NCBI RefSeq assembly: GCF_963678635.1
Contig: NC_087066.1
Coordinates: 21,171,996-21,235,995, forward strand
DNA from: Symsagittifera roscoffensis
Lineage: Eukaryota; Xenacoelomorpha; Acoela; Convolutidae
Direction of reading: 5' to 3'
DNA length: 64,000 nt
Position numbers and translations under genes: made by a program. This document shows, piece after piece, positions 36,545-48,425 of the stretch (position 1 is the stretch's first letter; each line of letters starts with the position of its first letter). The notes below the pieces were generated by a model, which worked only from the letters and a program-made list of their open reading frames with translations, did not search any database and was not told where the DNA came from.

Positions 36545-39113
36545 TTGATGTTTTACAATACTATTAATTGCCTCGACTAACGCATGGGGAATTTTTTTGG
36601 AAATTGAAGGTAAAATTTGAATGAGAGCTCATTGTTCCTTCGTAAACTAAGCTCAGAGATATACCCAAAATTTTGATAACACCTCGACAAGTATTTACAA
36701 GTATTGATTTAGTTTCAATACGGGTAGTTTTTATGTTATAATAAGGCCCCAATGATCCAAGTCGATGCAATTCTGTTTATTTATGTTTCTTTTTTTTATT
36801 GTTACCTTTGAAGTTTCATTTCTGATTGCTAATATTGAAACTCATTTTTGACTTGTCTCTAGTTAATTTTAGTCGGTCAGCCTCCTCATTTTGAAAAATG
36901 CCATCAAATGGAGTCAACGGATTTTAAATGTTCTTCAAGGTCATCTCAATCTGCTGATCCGATTTAGTTGGAACTTTTTTTGCTATTATCAGTTACGCGA
37001 ACGGTGAGCAAATCGAGGATTATCAAAGGCTCTGATTTCTGGGGGTTTAATTCGAGGTATTTCAAATCTCTAGGTGGATGTTCTATAATGGTTAGGTCTT
37101 GATGGTTTTTTTCAGCAAATAACTTTTCACGTTCAAATTTGATTTTCGCGTTTTGCCTTTCAATTTGTTTCAAATTCAGTTTTTTTCTTTCCTAAAATGA
37201 AAAACTCCACTATCGAACCGCAAAAGAGTAAAGGTCACAACAAAACGCGATCAGCTTCTTGTTTGGAAAGTGAGTTTTATTTTTAAGATTAATGAACGTA
37301 GTGAAGTCTTTTATATGCGTATTGCTGTTTTTTTTCAGGAAAACTCTTAAAAGTCTCTTATGAGTACAATGTGCATTCATACATATTGATGCATTGATGA
37401 ATGCACTTAAATGTATAAGCATTTTTTGAATTCAATTAAAATTCATCTGCTGAAAGTGACGTAAAAAGCACTCTCTAAATAAGAATGTGGAAATGGCGCG
37501 AAAAAACGTGAACGATTTCTAGTTTCGAAAGTGGAATTTAATTTTTAGGTTTCCAGCGGAATAAAAACTTTACCTATTGATCCAGTTTTCTCTAGTTGAA
37601 TTCTTGTTATCAAAAAAGAGCCGGTCCTAAAATGTTCTAGAAATTCAAAGAGCTTGAAAGGCATCTATTTTTTTCTTTGAAATTCGAAAGTTGAGATTGT
37701 TTTCAAGAAAGTCAGTGTTTTTTTTGTTTACTTGCGTTCATTACTCTTTTCTAATCTTCGATTGGCTATGTTTTAAATTTTTCGGCGAATTAAAAATAGT
37801 GCATGTTGGTCTATTTTTCTCAAATTGGGTGAATTTTATCAAAAAGATGTCAATTGTAAATGGTTGAAATTAAAAGCGCTTAAAGGCCATAATTTTTTCC
37901 CTAGAAATTGTAAAGTTTTTTCAAACAACAAGCAAGTTTTTTTGTTTCCTTGCATTAACTGAGTATTTGTCAACTGTATGCTGGCTATGTTTCAATTGTT
38001 AGTGTCAACGAAAGCAGTGAAGACTCCCAGAAAGGTCGGAAAGGTTTTTTCAGGAAAATTTCGACGAATATGTTCACGCGCAATTCGATTTCTTGCGTTT
38101 TGATTTTGACTTTGATTTTTTTGAAATTCATTTTTTATTTGCTAAAAAGAAGTCAAACTCTAAGCGCTTCAATGCGATATTGAAATTGGCATAAAGGAAA
38201 TTGAAGTGATTTCAACTTCGAATTTTGATTTCAATTTCTAAATTGCCCATTGTTGTTGCTCGGTGAAAGATTTTCAAGTGTATTTTGAGGCTGTTTATGA
38301 ACGTCATCTGATACCACCATGAAGTTTTTGTAGCTGTAATTTTTCCAATTTTTCTATTTAAATTTTCAAGTAATTTTTTTAACTGAATTTTTCAGAATTT
38401 ATTTGACTGTCTTTTTTCCACTGACTATTTTGAAGCTCAATGTGTAGCGCAATTCGAAGTCTAAAAGCTATTTCAATATTGGCTGCTAGGTTCCGCAACA
38501 GGTCTTCATCAAAATGAGTTTCAGTTTGAAACAAATATTTAATCATTTAGGGTGTTGTTATTTTTGGCGTTTTGGAGTTTGTAGATTTGTGTGTCGCAAG
38601 TGGTGAGAAGCTCAGCTTCACCTCTATGCAAAAAATACAACATTTGATGGTGTGGGGATTGGGAACGTGTACAAAATTACCTACTGATATAATTTTCTCG
38701 AATTGGGTCAGTTTTAGCCAAAAAGTGTCAATCTAAAAATTCATAAAGCTTTCAGGTGGTTTATTTTTTATACTACAAAGTTTCTTATAGTATATGGAAG
38801 AATTGTCTTATGGTCTTTGTTAAATGCCTCGGGGCATAAGTTCACCAGCAAAAGCACCAGTTGTTGAATCGATAAAACAGCAGTACGAAAATCTTGACTT
38901 GTGTCAGCGTGTTGAATCACCCAATTTTTTGAGCATTCGAAAACCAATTTTTAGCCGAATCGGCTTATTATGTACGCCAATTACATCTGAGCATCGATTT
39001 GTATTATGCAATGTACTAATTTTATTGTTTCGATAGGCATAACACTTAGTTGCATATAATAATTACATATCGAGCTCTGAGGTGGTCATGATGTTGAACT
39101 AAATTATTTTAAG
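36545..39113. other. Intergenic, R1 repeats
   Basis: 37180-37760, 37770-37990 and 37990-38330 are R1 copies (AACTCCACTATCGAACCGC, AGTTTCGAAAGTGGAATTTA, CCAGCGGAATAAAAAC). A solo hairpin tail lies at 38590-38632. A 70-codon frame from the ATG at 38824 has plausible composition at its start but no recognisable domain, so I do not call it a gene. Confidence 0.55.
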
Positions 39114-39464
39114 ATGACGAATGAGTCTGGGGACATAGAAACAGACCATTGTAAACCGGCAACCGTTTTTGGGGCTACATTTGCCGATGAAAAAGGCCAG
39201 ACATTTTATCATTTTGTATCAGAAGATGAATGCTATATCGAGATTGCAGACTCCAGAAATTCTGAACAGAACGAAGATAACAGCAGCTGGGCTTCTGTGA
39301 AAATGATATTTGATCATTTTCAATACATGAAAGATGAAAGAATCTTCTATGGTCAAATAGTTCCTCCGCAGGAAAACTCGGATGAGAACAGTGAATTTTG
39401 GGTTTATGAAATGCAGTTTTCTGAAGATTTCAGGGAGATTTCAAGCAAGTTTAGTAATAATTGA
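39114..39464 (+). CDS. Small protein, stand-alone copy of the domain found in the neighbouring RING protein
   Basis: This is a 116-residue acidic ORF starting at an ATG immediately preceded by TTATTTTAAG, and ending in TGA. No signal peptide or membrane segment is visible. Residues about 18-112 resemble the C-terminal domain of the RING protein 221 bp downstream. Both have TFYHF/ASYHF, an acidic turn then CYIEI/CYISY, a variable middle, IFYGQI/TFRGDI, and finally FWVYEMQFSEDF/LWRYEMYFSEDY followed by an I-S motif. The order and spacing agree, so the two genes are likely tandem paralogues, this one lacking the RING. Function unknown. It could be a truncated duplicate, or a partner that binds the same ligand without ligase activity. 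Confidence 0.6.
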   Translation: MTNESGDIETDHCKPATVFGATFADEKGQTFYHFVSEDECYIEIADSRNSEQNEDNSSWASVKMIFDHFQYMKDERIFYGQIVPPQENSDENSEFWVYEMQFSEDFREISSKFSNN

Positions 39465-39684
39465 ATTTTGTATGAGTTATTTCCTTACACAAATCTGAAA
39501 GGTGTGTTAAAAGCATACGAGAAAAAAAAGAAAAGTTGTACAGAAAATAGGATTTCTGTGTTTTAGTGGTTTGAGGAGCAATTATTTAATGAAATTCTGC
39601 AAGAAGTTAACAATACAAGAGCTCTACTCAGGTTAAGGACAGTTAACATGCAATCTTCCATCGAGACTTGAAAACTTGGCAAAT

Positions 39685-40482
39685 ATGCTGCAAAATAGTA
39701 ATTGTTTGAAATCTTCCGGACGATATATTAGTTCAATTGAACGTGGTAAGTGTCAGGTGTATTCAGACTCAGCCAAAACTCATTTGAAAGCTGAATACAA
39801 ATACGGATCCGATCTCAAGTACAAATGCTATACTTTAAAATCAAACGATCAACAAGTGGAAAAGTTTCGGCGAACTCATTCTTTGATCTGTCCTATCTGC
39901 TTTGACTCTTTAATGTCGCCCTGTGAAACTCCGTGCGGGCATTTTTTCTGCAAAAGTTGTATTATTGCTGTTCTTCTGTCAGAAAATAAAACTTGTCCCT
40001 ATTGTCGGACTCCGATTAACGCTTATGTCTTGAAGATCGTTGAAAGCGGCGAGTTTTTGCTGAAAAGGGCTAACAAAATTGAGGGCAGTGTTTATATTCA
40101 AGGCGGAACTCTCGGTTTGGCATCCTATCATTTTGACTCTGTGCCTGACAATTGTTACATTTCTTACGAGAGTGATCGGTGTAAGTTCTGGCCCAGTTTG
40201 GCAAACGGTGAACGACCTCCGGAGAAAAAGTATTTCATAAATTGCGAATTGAATGAAGAAGCGAGAACTTTTAGAGGAGATATAGAGTGGCATCCAACCG
40301 ACTGGCAAGGTGATGCATTGTGGCGCTATGAAATGTACTTCTCAGAAGACTACGAATTCATTTCAGGGGGTCAAGTTGTAGCGTATGATGCTGTTGAAAA
40401 TGGGAACGTGAAGGAAACTCACACCTTCGGTATTAATTTACACTACAAAAGATACGCGGAAAACAATCTGCTGTTAATGTAG
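39685..40482 (+). CDS. RING-finger protein with C-terminal YHF/YEM-F domain, probable E3 ubiquitin ligase
   Basis: 265 residues, intronless, TAG stop. I chose the ATG at 39685 because the frame extends upstream only through non-ATG codons. The RING finger is a complete C3HC4: C69, C72, C84, H86, C89, C92, C104 and C107, with a CPIC...PCGHFFC...CPYC pattern. RING domains recruit E2-ubiquitin. After it, residues about 138-232 form a domain with SYHF, CYISYES, a WP-S-ANGE-PPEKK segment, ARTFRGDIEW and ALWRYEMYFSEDYEF. I recall similar RING-linked domains in protist and fungal proteins but cannot name a family. The first 65 residues are unassigned. The upstream small gene at 39114 carries the same domain alone. 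Confidence 0.82.
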   Translation: MLQNSNCLKSSGRYISSIERGKCQVYSDSAKTHLKAEYKYGSDLKYKCYTLKSNDQQVEKFRRTHSLICPICFDSLMSPCETPCGHFFCKSCIIAVLLSENKTCPYCRTPINAYVLKIVESGEFLLKRANKIEGSVYIQGGTLGLASYHFDSVPDNCYISYESDRCKFWPSLANGERPPEKKYFINCELNEEARTFRGDIEWHPTDWQGDALWRYEMYFSEDYEFISGGQVVAYDAVENGNVKETHTFGINLHYKRYAENNLLLM

Positions 40483-40956
40483 CAGCAGATTTAAATAACC
40501 AATGAACCGGGGCTTATAAAAGAATGAGGCTGAAATAGTTTCTTAGTCTGACTTAGAGAGATATTAGCTGTTAGAATTCTTTGATTGAATTGGTCTACTA
40601 GGTCCTCAGACTTTTAAAAATGAGGTAATTCAAAAAGATTGATTCTTTATTTGAAGTTTTTGTAAATTACTATTGAAAATATATCAAGTTATATTTTTAT
40701 ACAGATTTTTTTGAATTCAAAATGTATCGCAAAACAACGCCACCATTGATGAGAACATTATCTTCCCTGTATTAAACATATTCAGGAAAGCAAACGCTTT
40801 TCGTTGTATTACGAGTTCGCTTTTACCAACCGTAGTCGCACGTTTTTGTGTTTCTTATGTTCGTTTTTATTACAATTTAAAAATACAATCCGGCGCTAAA
40901 ATACAATTTATGCGGAGGATATAAACTTAGGCTAATGTAGTTTTTTATCATCTAAA

Positions 40957-42417
40957 TTATCGACGCCGTAAGCTCAAAATTAAAAAAATACCTGCGTTTG
41001 TTTTTCGTAAAGTTATTAGTATTTGAAATTGACAGTTTGGTATAATTAACGGTGCAAGATTTTTGTCAAGTTTGACATAAAGAGGTTTTTTATAACGTGA
41101 CACTCTTTGCCCGGCACACATTTTTTTGATCAAGATTTCAGCGTTTTTCTGTTCGTCTTGAAATTTTTCTATGAGTTTGGGAAATGATGGGTGCTTGCCA
41201 TTCACGAGTTTGACGAAGTTGCTATTCCAACCTTCAACAGCATTGTTGGTTCTGGGTCGCCCGGTTATTACACGTTGATGACAACTCCAGCTGTCAACGT
41301 CAAATCTGGGGTTTTGACGAGTTCCATTTGCCGCCGAGAGCCGACCAACGTAATTGTCCTCAAAGTAATTGAAGATTGGGTGGGCTGTCTCAGGGCATGT
41401 CTTCTGAAGAGTTTCAAAAGTAGTAGAAACATTACTTACAGGCAGGAAAGCGATACTCAGCAGCATTCGGACATGCTCTCGGATTTCCAGATCTAGTCTG
41501 TAGTTGTTTGTGTTTCCAGTAGTCTGAATGTGACGCCAGACGCTTTGGCTCAAATGGAAATAACAGTATTGAATTTGTACATTTTTGGATACTGAATTGA
41601 ACGCATTTTTGACCGCTATTTCGAAATCAATGGTGGCTCGTTTAGGGAATTCAATGTCGAAGCAGCTCAAAAGTCGAAAATACGTTTCTTCTTTCTTGTC
41701 TGGAAGCAATGCATACACAATAGGAATCAGAATTCCCTCGACTGAAGCGTGGATGGTGTATATCTGAAAAAACACAGTCGGGGCCGTAGAAAAGGTGCCA
41801 TCGCAGAACCAATCATCAGCGCCACTGAGAATGTCGAGTCCCGGAAGAGTGGTGAAAACCATTATTCGCTTGGTATCATTAGGTCCAGAGTCAAAATGAA
41901 GGAAACGCTCGCCGCTGTGTGTCACTTTCAGCAACTCTGGCAGTTCAAAATCAGTTAGGGATTGGGGTTCCTGCATTCTGGGCCGTTTTTCCTGTTTGAC
42001 TCTATTAATTGTCCTCTGGTTGGCAGAATAGCTCGGGATTACTGCTGCAGTCTCTCTGTTGATGTCTCTTTGTACGGAAAGAATTGTTTGACGGGGTGGC
42101 TCATCTGACACAACTGCTCTTGTTTTGAGAGCTGTCCTGAATTTTCGTTTTTCAATATCGGCTGGATCGGGAAAATGACTGTGTTCATTTATGATAGTGA
42201 CGTTATCTTGGAAAGTGCGCACACGGCCATTGCATTTCGATAAAATACATCGCCACGAAGTTGAGGTGTCTGTTAGAATCCGATGTTTGAAGTATGCGTA
42301 TGCATCATAAACTAGCATTTCGTTGTTTTTATTTGTCATAAGAATTTCCATTGTCAACACGAACTCGAGAGCAATAACAATGAAATTATGATCTCTCGTG
42401 TCTACGTTTGGCAACAT
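40957..42417 (-). CDS. FLYWCH zinc finger plus MULE transposase protein, intact ORF
   Basis: 486 residues from the ATG at 42417; two earlier codons of the frame begin with a non-ATG codon. Residues about 27-84 form a FLYWCH-type zinc finger (W55, C57, C62, H79, H81), a DNA-binding module common in Mutator-like transposons. Residues about 195-400 carry the MULE transposase core: D206 in CDGTF, D264 in ATIDFE, the CYFH motif (285-288) that follows the second Asp in MULEs, and E395 in NNAVEGWN. Together these form a plausible DDE triad. There is no stop or frameshift, so the gene is either recent or domesticated. I found no convincing terminal inverted repeats either side. It is the only sizeable minus-strand gene here. 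Confidence 0.85.
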   Translation of the reverse strand: MLPNVDTRDHNFIVIALEFVLTMEILMTNKNNEMLVYDAYAYFKHRILTDTSTSWRCILSKCNGRVRTFQDNVTIINEHSHFPDPADIEKRKFRTALKTRAVVSDEPPRQTILSVQRDINRETAAVIPSYSANQRTINRVKQEKRPRMQEPQSLTDFELPELLKVTHSGERFLHFDSGPNDTKRIMVFTTLPGLDILSGADDWFCDGTFSTAPTVFFQIYTIHASVEGILIPIVYALLPDKKEETYFRLLSCFDIEFPKRATIDFEIAVKNAFNSVSKNVQIQYCYFHLSQSVWRHIQTTGNTNNYRLDLEIREHVRMLLSIAFLPVSNVSTTFETLQKTCPETAHPIFNYFEDNYVGRLSAANGTRQNPRFDVDSWSCHQRVITGRPRTNNAVEGWNSNFVKLVNGKHPSFPKLIEKFQDEQKNAEILIKKMCAGQRVSRYKKPLYVKLDKNLAPLIIPNCQFQILITLRKTNAGIFLILSLRRR

Positions 42418-42589
42418 TATCAATCAAGCAATAATTGTGTAGGTATGTGTAAATGATTTGAGTCCTGTGTTAATTTCGTCTCTAATATGCTAGGCGAAGT
42501 AATTTCTGGTCTAAGTGCTCAGTTGCGTGGCCTTATCGATTTAATCCTTCCTATTGAGAGCTTATCAAATTAATCCGGTCATTAACTAG

Positions 42590-42720
42590 TGTGGCAATAG
42601 CCTGGACAATTTTGGGACAATTTTGTCTGGGAACCAAATGTCTTGGACACTTTTTGCATTTTGGACTGTTTTTGCCGGGACATAAATGTCTGGGACACAA
42701 ATGTCCTGACACGATAATTA
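42590..42720. repeat. Cluster of TGTC/GACA direct and inverted repeats upstream of the transposase
   Basis: It has GGGACAATTTTG, CAAATGTCTTGGACAC, GGGACATAAATGTCTGGGAC and CAAATGTCCTGACAC, with variants of TGTCNNGGACA in both orientations over 130 bp. It sits about 170 bp before the ATG of the minus-strand FLYWCH-MULE gene and could be its terminal or subterminal region. No matching copy was found on the other side. Confidence 0.5.
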
Positions 42721-43724
42721 ACGAGCGATCTATTTAAATCTGTTAACTTGTCAGCGGCGATATAAGGCGGAAGAGAAATCATTTCTAATTGCGCTGAGAC
42801 AAGCTTTTTGGTCTATGATACTTTACAAACCAGAAAGTTATCAGTGTGTTCTTTACACAGCGTGTCTCTGGTAAACAGAGTTTTATTTGTTTTTTCAAGT
42901 TTTACATGATACATACTTGAAGTTTTTCTTTAATTTGTGCGAAAGAAAACTTCGATTGCATGAAAACTTGAATTTTTTTTGCATGGTACAAAATATTCCG
43001 ATAGCATTTCGTTCTCTTTAGGCTTCTATTACGTTCTTTTTGCGTCGTAAAGTTTTAAAAAGTTTTTCAGACACTTGCGACAAGCCAGCGTATTTTAACC
43101 CCTGATTAAAAACAATTTTCTCTTGAACTTTTTAGAAGCTAATGACTACAGTTCAATGGACATTTTTCGAGCAATCATAATCATTGGCGTTTTTTTTGTT
43201 TTTCAAACAATTATGCAGCAGTAACTTTCGTACAATTTTAAAGTGTAGGAAGGAAGCAATACCAGTAACAAGTAAAAACATTTGAATACTTGAACAAACC
43301 AACCAAATAAAAGAAAAATATAATGTCATAATAAGATGAACATAATTTTTTATCGGATTTATGTGAAAACAACATACAAAGTATCTGAAGCTAATTGAAT
43401 CTGATCATTAAAATTTAAAAAAAATTGAAATTTAACCGCAAGAGTTGCAAAAATAGAGGAAAAATTCCATTAAAACAAAAAAAATACGTTTTTAAAAATC
43501 TTAATTTGAAATGCATAAGTTATAACGACAACGTGAAACTATTTACCTTACGAAAAATGAAAACTGAGCAAACATATGAACAGTTTTAACACTTGTTTAA
43601 CCTAAATTGTTTATCCGAACTTAAACTCAGAATTTTTTGTGACCGTAGTCAAATTGGATCTCCCTAATTTTTTTCTGGCGCTCAGAATAAGGTTTTGTGG
43701 AAAAATTTCATAGTTTGTTATCTT

Positions 43725-43815
43725 GCAAGATCTTGTAATAGATAACTTCCATCTTGTAAGATAACCTCTATCTTCCAAGATAACCCTCATTTAGCAAGAT
43801 ATTGCAAGATAACCT
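43725..43815. repeat. Short tandem palindromic repeat
   Basis: About four to five units of 20-25 bp built on ATCTTGCAAGAT or close variants (ATCTTGTAAGAT, ATCTTCCAAGAT) followed by AACC-rich spacers. Each unit is itself palindromic. Confidence 0.7.
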
Positions 43816-43829
43816 TCATTGATCGACTA

Positions 43830-44045
43830 GGTCTCGTAACGAAAGTAACAGAATATTTGTGCTCGGGGTGGTTTTATTTTCTTCGGAAACATATTGTTTT
43901 ATTTTATCAAAATGAAATTTGTCTGAAGAAAAAAGTTGTCTGAGGTTTTATTTTATATCTATTTTTTTTCATGTTTTACTGCTCCATAAACCTTAAAAGG
44001 TAGTCGGAATGTTCAAGGCTTCCCCTGATACGAGCAGTCTTGTTT
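43830..44045 (+). repeat. R4 repeat, second copy
   Basis: It matches 33005-33556: AATATTTGTGCTCGG, CCTTAAAAGGTAGTCGGAAT and ATACGAGCAGTCTTG. The hairpin seen in the first copy is broken here (CAAGGCTTCCCCTG). It is shorter because the middle of the repeat is deleted. Confidence 0.6.
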
Positions 44046-45369
44046 CTGTTGGTGTATACCTAGTAATTCAGCCGGTTTTTTTCTCAATTCATTTTTTAAA
44101 TTTAACTGCGTGCAGCTTAGTTTCCGCAAGGTTGTTTTTCAAATTATCCTTACCAGCTTGTCTAATCTTTTCTGAAATAAAATTGTACGCAGTTGTTAGT
44201 TCTGAATCGGTATGCTGATTAGCCTGCACGTGTGTTCTAAACAATATTTGTAGTTTTTGTGTATTTTGTTAGTTTGCCTTGAATTTAGAGCATTGAGTTC
44301 GGCAATGAAGTCTCGCTTTCACTTCAACAACAAATGTCCGCCAAAAAGAAGAAACAATTTAGCTAAATTTGTTAACCTTGTTGTCGGAAACGGAACAAAA
44401 ATACATCTCAAACAGATTTGAAGATGAAAGTATCAAGTATCCGTAAACTAAAAGCTGCAGGATACATAAAATTCACTGGGTTCGACTTCAAAAAATTGAA
44501 TTTTTCCAAATTGCGTTGAAAACCAAGCAATCTAAAAGCAAGAGAAGCTAAAAATATTAAGTAGAGTCGGTTACTAAAAGTTTTCGATTTTTTGGCGAAC
44601 AAGCATGACCAATGGGACTGTAATACGACACCACACATGACGCCCTACGAGATTTCTTTGTGGTAATCCAAATGGGAAATGAACAATCGCCCTACGCTGT
44701 AGTGTCGGTCGTAAAAAACTCACTTTGACCTTATACAATTTGGAAAAAAATATCTTTAATGATTGAACCCAGTAGTAGATAGTAGGTTTTCTAGAAGCTG
44801 CAAGTTGATGAACTTTATCTGATTTCACCTGACAATCTCTGTTAACTGTTTTTATAACTAATCTGGCCACAAAGCGGGAAGGAATTTTATATTCATTTAT
44901 CTTTTAAGTTTCTTTTTCCGCGCAAAATCAGTAACCACCTGGGTTCAATATAAAATATGAATATAAAGATTATCTAAAATTGCAATTGCTTTATTTTGAT
45001 ACTGAACTTACTCGGGTGTAAAGAATAAAGATCACGCTAAATGATGTGAATTGGATGCTTTTTTGTTTGAAAGATATTCACTCAATTTTGATTTATGAAG
45101 CCTATTTCGACGGATGTCTGAAAGTTGCCATTAATGGAGCTGGATCTCTATCACGAGCACTTCTCGTGGGTTTTTGAGATGTGCACTTCTAGAATCGGTG
45201 TTTCTACTGTGAAGTCAACTAATAGTAAATTCGCTGTGGACAGCGTTACCTTGCTTTTATAGATTTTAGAATTGTACGCTACGATAGTTTAAAAGCAGTT
45301 GAGTGATTATTAGCCTAAGATGAACGAATCAGAACCATCAAAATTTAGAGAAAGTTAAGGTTTTAACGT

Positions 45370-47960
45370 CATTATTGATACTTTCCCAAAAACCGATATT
45401 TAAATTTTTGAATGCATGTAGCAGCATTCTCGACCCTCACATGACCCTACATAGCACTAATAAGATCTGCACGAAGTCGGTCCACTACGAGGCTACAACG
45501 CCCCGAGATGTCAGAAAATCCAGCTTATGCTCATGTATTAAGATAGGCTATAAAAAGTTCTAGGGACACCCGGCAACACAGCGAGAGGAACTTTTAATGC
45601 CAATCATCCTCGTGGTTCTATTAGGAAACACATGCAACCGTATTAGACCAGGAGAAAAACTTACTGATATACAGCGCTGACAAATGCCCCAAGTTAATAG
45701 TCCGCATCTCGGACTTACGGAAGACGTTTCTCGGCCCCCACTGAACGCAGGGAGTCACAATTTTTGCTATATGATAGATAAAGCAAGATACGCATCGAGT
45801 GTCAACACCTGAACGAAATCTGACGATTGGACCTGAAGTTATTAACAATTGGAAAAATACACTTAGACTGGAAGTGGGAAATTTAAACCAAATATTGAGC
45901 AAGGGTATATTGATTTTATGGCGGCAATAGACACAAGAACCCAACCTCGAAAAAGAATCCCAAAAAACCTGAACCCCTGCGACGACCCCTTCCGGTGTTC
46001 CAAGCCCTCCCACGGGAAATGTGATCACGTTGCACGAAAACCCCGAGATAAACACAGGAAAGTGGCGTATTCCCCAGCCTCAACCCGTTCGAATCGGAAT
46101 CGTTCACTTTAATAATAAGTGGGAGGGAACTTATCTAATGGGAAATGAAGCAGAAGCTGAAAAGGATATAGTTTTTACCTTGCAGTATTGGATTGAACAA
46201 GAGTGCACTTGGCAAACATTGAGTCCAATTTAGCTTGGCGAATGTGCTATTAATAGAATTACGATTAGACCACAGAAAAGTTATCGCACGACAATTAGCT
46301 CATGCATACGCAGGAAAAGGGTATTAGGACCCTAAAATTTTTTGACAGGACAAGATAATCTATTAGCTTCCGGGTTGTAGCTTATTGACTAAATTGGACC
46401 CCGAGGAAAGGAACGGCTCGCCCCCAGGAGCTAGATAGTTGGATTTAGAATAAGTTACTTAATAAATTTTTGGGAAGGTTACGGGCTGGTATTTCCCCCT
46501 GAATGTTTTTTTCGCCTGGCCATGGAAGAAAGTAAAAGATATGGGATAATTAGATAAAATATTCGGGAGATTGAATAATTAAACATAACTCGGTTAGAGG
46601 TGAAAATTGACTTGATATTTGCACAACTTAGTTAGATACTTAAAATGAACTTGGAATTTAGGGCTAGTGGCGTCAGTAGAAGAGTTCGGTTGGGACCTTA
46701 CTTAGAGGGTACCAAAGTAAAAGTCAGGACCTGTAGGGACGATAATAATTCTAAGTAAAACTGAAATTCAAATTGAAAAAAATAAAGAATAACAAACAGT
46801 CTACCTTTAGGTAGAACAATTAGTAGTCCATAAGGAGATAGTTGGTGCTCATCAGTAGAGAACGAGTTTCATCAAACAAGAATTTAGTTGGTTCGTACAG
46901 AATTGTACTGCCATGATCAAATCATTGGCATGAAATCATCATGCCGCGAACAAACATCTATTTGACAACCAGCCTGATCAGTTTGTCAAAATTCAGATAG
47001 AGCAGCGAAAAAAAGTAAGCTGAAGCAGCAACTGCGACATGTTCAAAAGATACCTAAAGATATTATATTGGAGTCAACCCGTTTTTGAAAGAACCAGAAG
47101 AGCAGCAACTTCCGAGGAAAACATTGTTGAACCTTTCAAATGACAAAAGACGTTTCGTTCGCACAATCATAATTGCAATAATATGCAGCTCGACTCGAAC
47201 TTAACGGAGGCAAGTCGTTACTGAGATCCAGGATTTAAAATTAGCAACATCAAAACTCATATACCTTTTTTGCCGGGTGCGCCATTCAACATTGGTATCA
47301 AAGTACGCTGCTACACAGTAGACGAAAACTGCAACAGTTGTTCATAAATCGTCAGCAAGCTCGATCTCTACGGTAGCAATTAAGTCAGCAACTGCAGCCT
47401 ACCTTTCGAGGCGCTTTCAGTAAAGTCAAAAGGTCTTCAAGTCTGCAGCAAGTATTGGAACACACAACACTAATACAGCCAGCTACGTTAGGTCTTTTAT
47501 CATTATACTCAGATGAGCTACGTAACCAGCAGCAACAAAAACTGTTCACTGTACAAGTATCTTCGACATACCAGTTTTCCTGATAGTTCGGTGCAAGCTG
47601 TCATGGGCATTAGCCGCGTTAAAGAGCAATACCGAACGCGATATCAAGAAGGGTCCGACAGCTCTCCTTATGCTGTAAAAAATCTACGCGGTTGGACAAT
47701 CACTGTTTTGCGCAACCAGAAAACGATTGAGCGAAAAGATGGTTTTAAAGGATAATTTACAGCGCTACAAACGATTCTCGACGAGGCAACTACACCAACA
47801 ACAACATTCCCGCTAAAAAAAACTCAACTGGTAAAAGCTACATGTGGCTGGCTCTATACCTGCCGTTCTAAGCGCGCAGTACAGCTGAAGTCGACGGACA
47901 ATCTTGTGAGAGACAATTACAAGACGGCAAATCGACGCTTCGTTGCTTGCAGTGGAGGTT
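45370..47960. other. Compositional island, possible decayed coding sequence
   Basis: Long T tracts stop, purines and CAGCAAC-like triplets become common, and GC rises compared with both flanks. Short open stretches read as Lys/Arg/Gln-rich peptides, for example an 80-codon frame from 47513 and a Gln-rich stretch at about 47300-47580, but stops and frame changes break them. I recognised no family. It might be an old transposon or a transferred, decayed gene. Confidence 0.4.
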
Positions 47961-48425
47961 AAAGCTAGTTTATCTGACAATACTATTTATTTTTTCGGCG
48001 CTCGGAACCATTTCATTTCAAGGCACTCGTGATAAATGAGAACTACAAATCCAAATTGAAGTGTCGAATAATTTCGCAATTCTAATTGTGTGGGAGAAAC
48101 TGGTTTCAATGATAATTTGTGCTCTTGGAGGAATTGGAGGCAATCCCCTATTTGCATTAAATAGCGTCCTCTTGTAAGCTCAAAACGGCACTATAGACTC
48201 TTATTATATAACTGGCACTGGTTTTTCACTTTAAGTTAAGACTAATCGAAATAAACTAACGACAAAGACTGGGCCAGCTCCCCTTCCCCTTTGACTAAGA
48301 TTATAGGTTGCTATGCTGATAGCGTTGAGCAAACATTGAGCTTGATTATTTTTTGTCGTTCAGCTTGATTTGTTTCAGAGATCATATGAGTTTCAGTGCA
48401 ACTTATGAAGGAATAACTCACATCT

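Noticed and set aside
38824-39036. 70-codon ORF starting MPRGISSP upstream of the RING pair
   Set aside because: The first 30 residues look protein-like, but there is no domain, no splice support, and the remainder is typical of AT-rich noise.
44574-44870. 98-codon minus-strand ORF
   Set aside because: I considered a retroelement fragment, but no RT, integrase or other motif can be seen.
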